DNA of 64,000 nt from Eutrigla gurnardus (Eukaryota > Chordata > Actinopteri > Perciformes > Triglidae). Below are positions 62,193-64,000 of the stretch, in pieces (position 1 is the stretch's first letter; every line of letters begins with the position of its first letter). Where the stretch lies: assembly GCA_963514095.1 (NCBI GenBank), contig OY741272.1, positions 25,127,230-25,191,229 of the forward strand. Direction: 5' to 3'. Position numbers and translations under genes: made by a program. The notes below the pieces were generated by a model. It saw nothing but the letters and a program-made list of their open reading frames with translations. It ran no database searches and was not told the DNA's origin.

Positions 62193-64000
62193 GTAAACTG
62201 CCTCGTCTTACTTTACACACAGAGATTCAAGCTTTCAAGCATTAGAGATAAAGCATGTATGATAGTGACGGTGATGAGAATCAGCCTCCACAGCAACAAC
62301 ACAGCGCCACCCAGAGGCCAGGTTCAGTGCTGACGGCTCAGCAGAACGGATACTCCACCGAAGCCGTGGCTGCTTATGATTTCTCATAAATATGCCGTCT
62401 TCCTCTGATCGTGTCGGTGAGCCCTGCAGAGACGAAATTTGCAATATAAAAGAAGCGGGCCCTCCTCATTCGCAGCAAGGGAACAAGGGAAAAGCTACGG
62501 CTTGAACTCGGAATCAAACAGCCCTTACAAGTGACAAGAAAACTGATCTCAGTTTGAAGGCATGAAAGCTCGCGTCTCTGAACGAGTAAACAAACAAGTG
62601 CTCGACATATCATTGTGTCGCGATGCGTTAGGGTTAGGTTTAAATGTGCGTGTAGGTACAGTCGTAGTCATTTCAGGGCTGTATGATGATCACATTACTG
62701 GAAATAAACAACCCATGATAATTTTAACTCCACACCAACTCAGAGATGTTGGCAAAGGCAGCTAGAGAGTATGTGGTAGGTGAATTGTGGGTTTTCATGG
62801 TTCATGCATGTCATTCAACACTCAAAAGGAGGCCTAATGAGGATATTCATTTTATACAAACTGGGGATGCTTGTCAAAAATCAGTGTGTGACTGACCTCT
62901 AGTGGTAGTGGTAAATATTGTACATTGAAATGATGATTAGATGGATAGATAGATAGAGATATTCTTTACCCATATCTCATATTTCTGTGAGTTTGGCTGT
63001 CAGACCCTGAAAACTACCCGTCTACCAAAACGTAGATACAGATCTAAAACACACAGAGAGTCAAAGTGTGCAACCGATCCCCCAAACGGCCCTCGCATCA
63101 AAACACACGGACTCAGCAATAGATGAAAAGGGCAAGCGGGTCTGCATTCTGGTCAGTAGAAATGCCAGCTCATCTACAGAATTAGCATAAGACATGCAGC
63201 TTGTGAGTGGCTTCATTGAACTCTGCCCAAAAAAAAAAAACCTGGGCCAGCAGCAGCAGCCATGCTGATTGGCAGACTGTCATCCCTGGACTCAGAAAGA
63301 GCTCGTCTTTAAAAGGCGGAGCTGCCAACCTGGCAGACATTCAATTCCAGAGCTGCTGACCTTTCCATGTCTCGACAAACAAATTGGTGATGGTCGGGGC
63401 ACTGGTGGATGCTCATGTTTGTGGCTGATTTGTCAGATTTTTACCCGTCTGTGTTTCCTCACACACACACACAGGAATGGCAACACAAAAGTGATGAAAG
63501 GAGGACGAATCGAGTAACAGAGAGGTCAAGAATGCAGTCGTACATTTCCTGCCTTTCACGTCAGCGCTGTCGACTCGAACCTGCTCTCTTTGCACCGCCA
63601 CTTCACAGCCAGAAGGACGGGCCTCGCTTCAACGCCGCTGCTCCTCTGCATGCGTTTGTCCTCATCCTGACATTCACGTCAGGCAGCTAGAAGACCGCAT
63701 CATCTTCTCCGTTAGCTTCATGATGGACTGACAGCCTGTCCGGCGGTCTCTCTCTCTCTCTGCCTTCTGCCAAGTGTTTGCTGGTGCAAATCCTTGGTGA
63801 TGGTGAGGAGGGTTAAATGGCCTTGCGTCTCGGAAGTTTAGTTGATTTGTTGCCAAAGTTTTTAAAGTCGTTATGGGGAAAACTTTAGATCCGGACACCT
63901 GGATCTTGAGTTTTAAGTTGGATGTGAGCTTCCTGTTTGTTTTTAGCTCGGTGGCTAGGCTAGCTTTGAGCACTTTTATGGACTTTTGTGGTGGATCTTA
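62193..64000 (+). other. prmt8: prmt8 intron 8 (incomplete)
   Basis: The stretch after the exon 8 donor. No THW-loop exon and no other gene is seen. It contains a short GATA run near 62.94 kb, a 12-base A run near 63.23 kb, a short CA run near 63.46 kb and a TC run near 63.75 kb. Confidence 0.75.

Noticed and set aside
62193..64000. Search for the THW-loop exon of prmt8
   Set aside because: No sequence encoding the THWKQ segment with splice sites was found, so the gene end is placed outside the window.

Overview
This window looks like nuclear DNA from a teleost fish, probably a percomorph. The evidence is a vertebrate multi-exon gene with short introns, more than a dozen long CA/TG microsatellites, a teleost-type L2 LINE ending in a (TTGCC)n tail, a piggyBac element flanked by TTAA, and several dispersed repeats that I recognise as common in percomorph genomes. 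There is no sign of prokaryotic organisation.

The only clear host gene is prmt8 (protein arginine methyltransferase 8, a membrane-tethered type I enzyme). It lies on the + strand from about 47 kb to beyond the right edge. Eight coding exons can be placed to the base with consensus splice sites and consistent phases: 47601-47669, 50984-51223, 52210-52365, 56315-56378, 57381-57523, 58100-58187, 59614-59729 and 62042-62192. They encode residues 1-342. The final part, with the THW loop and the end of the beta-barrel, is outside the window. A CpG-rich promoter/5' leader lies directly upstream and carries a 36-codon uORF in a strong initiation context.

The left 47 kb is mostly non-coding. A CpG-rich island at about 5.33-5.70 kb has a perfect splice donor on the minus strand, so it may be the first (non-coding) exon of a gene running off the left edge. 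The rest holds repeats: a 5'-truncated L2 LINE with an open reverse-transcriptase frame (30.7-32.8 kb), a decayed LINE fragment (25.36 kb), a GC-rich minisatellite of about 22 units (37.1-37.6 kb), a 1.7-kb piggyBac element with a dead, C-terminally deleted transposase (42.6-44.3 kb), and copies of at least five dispersed repeat families, one present five times.

I found no convincing new multi-gene system. The most useful observations are the hidden element structures, the repeat families shared between distant positions, the candidate minus-strand promoter exon at 5.3 kb, and the regulatory sequence around prmt8 exon 1.
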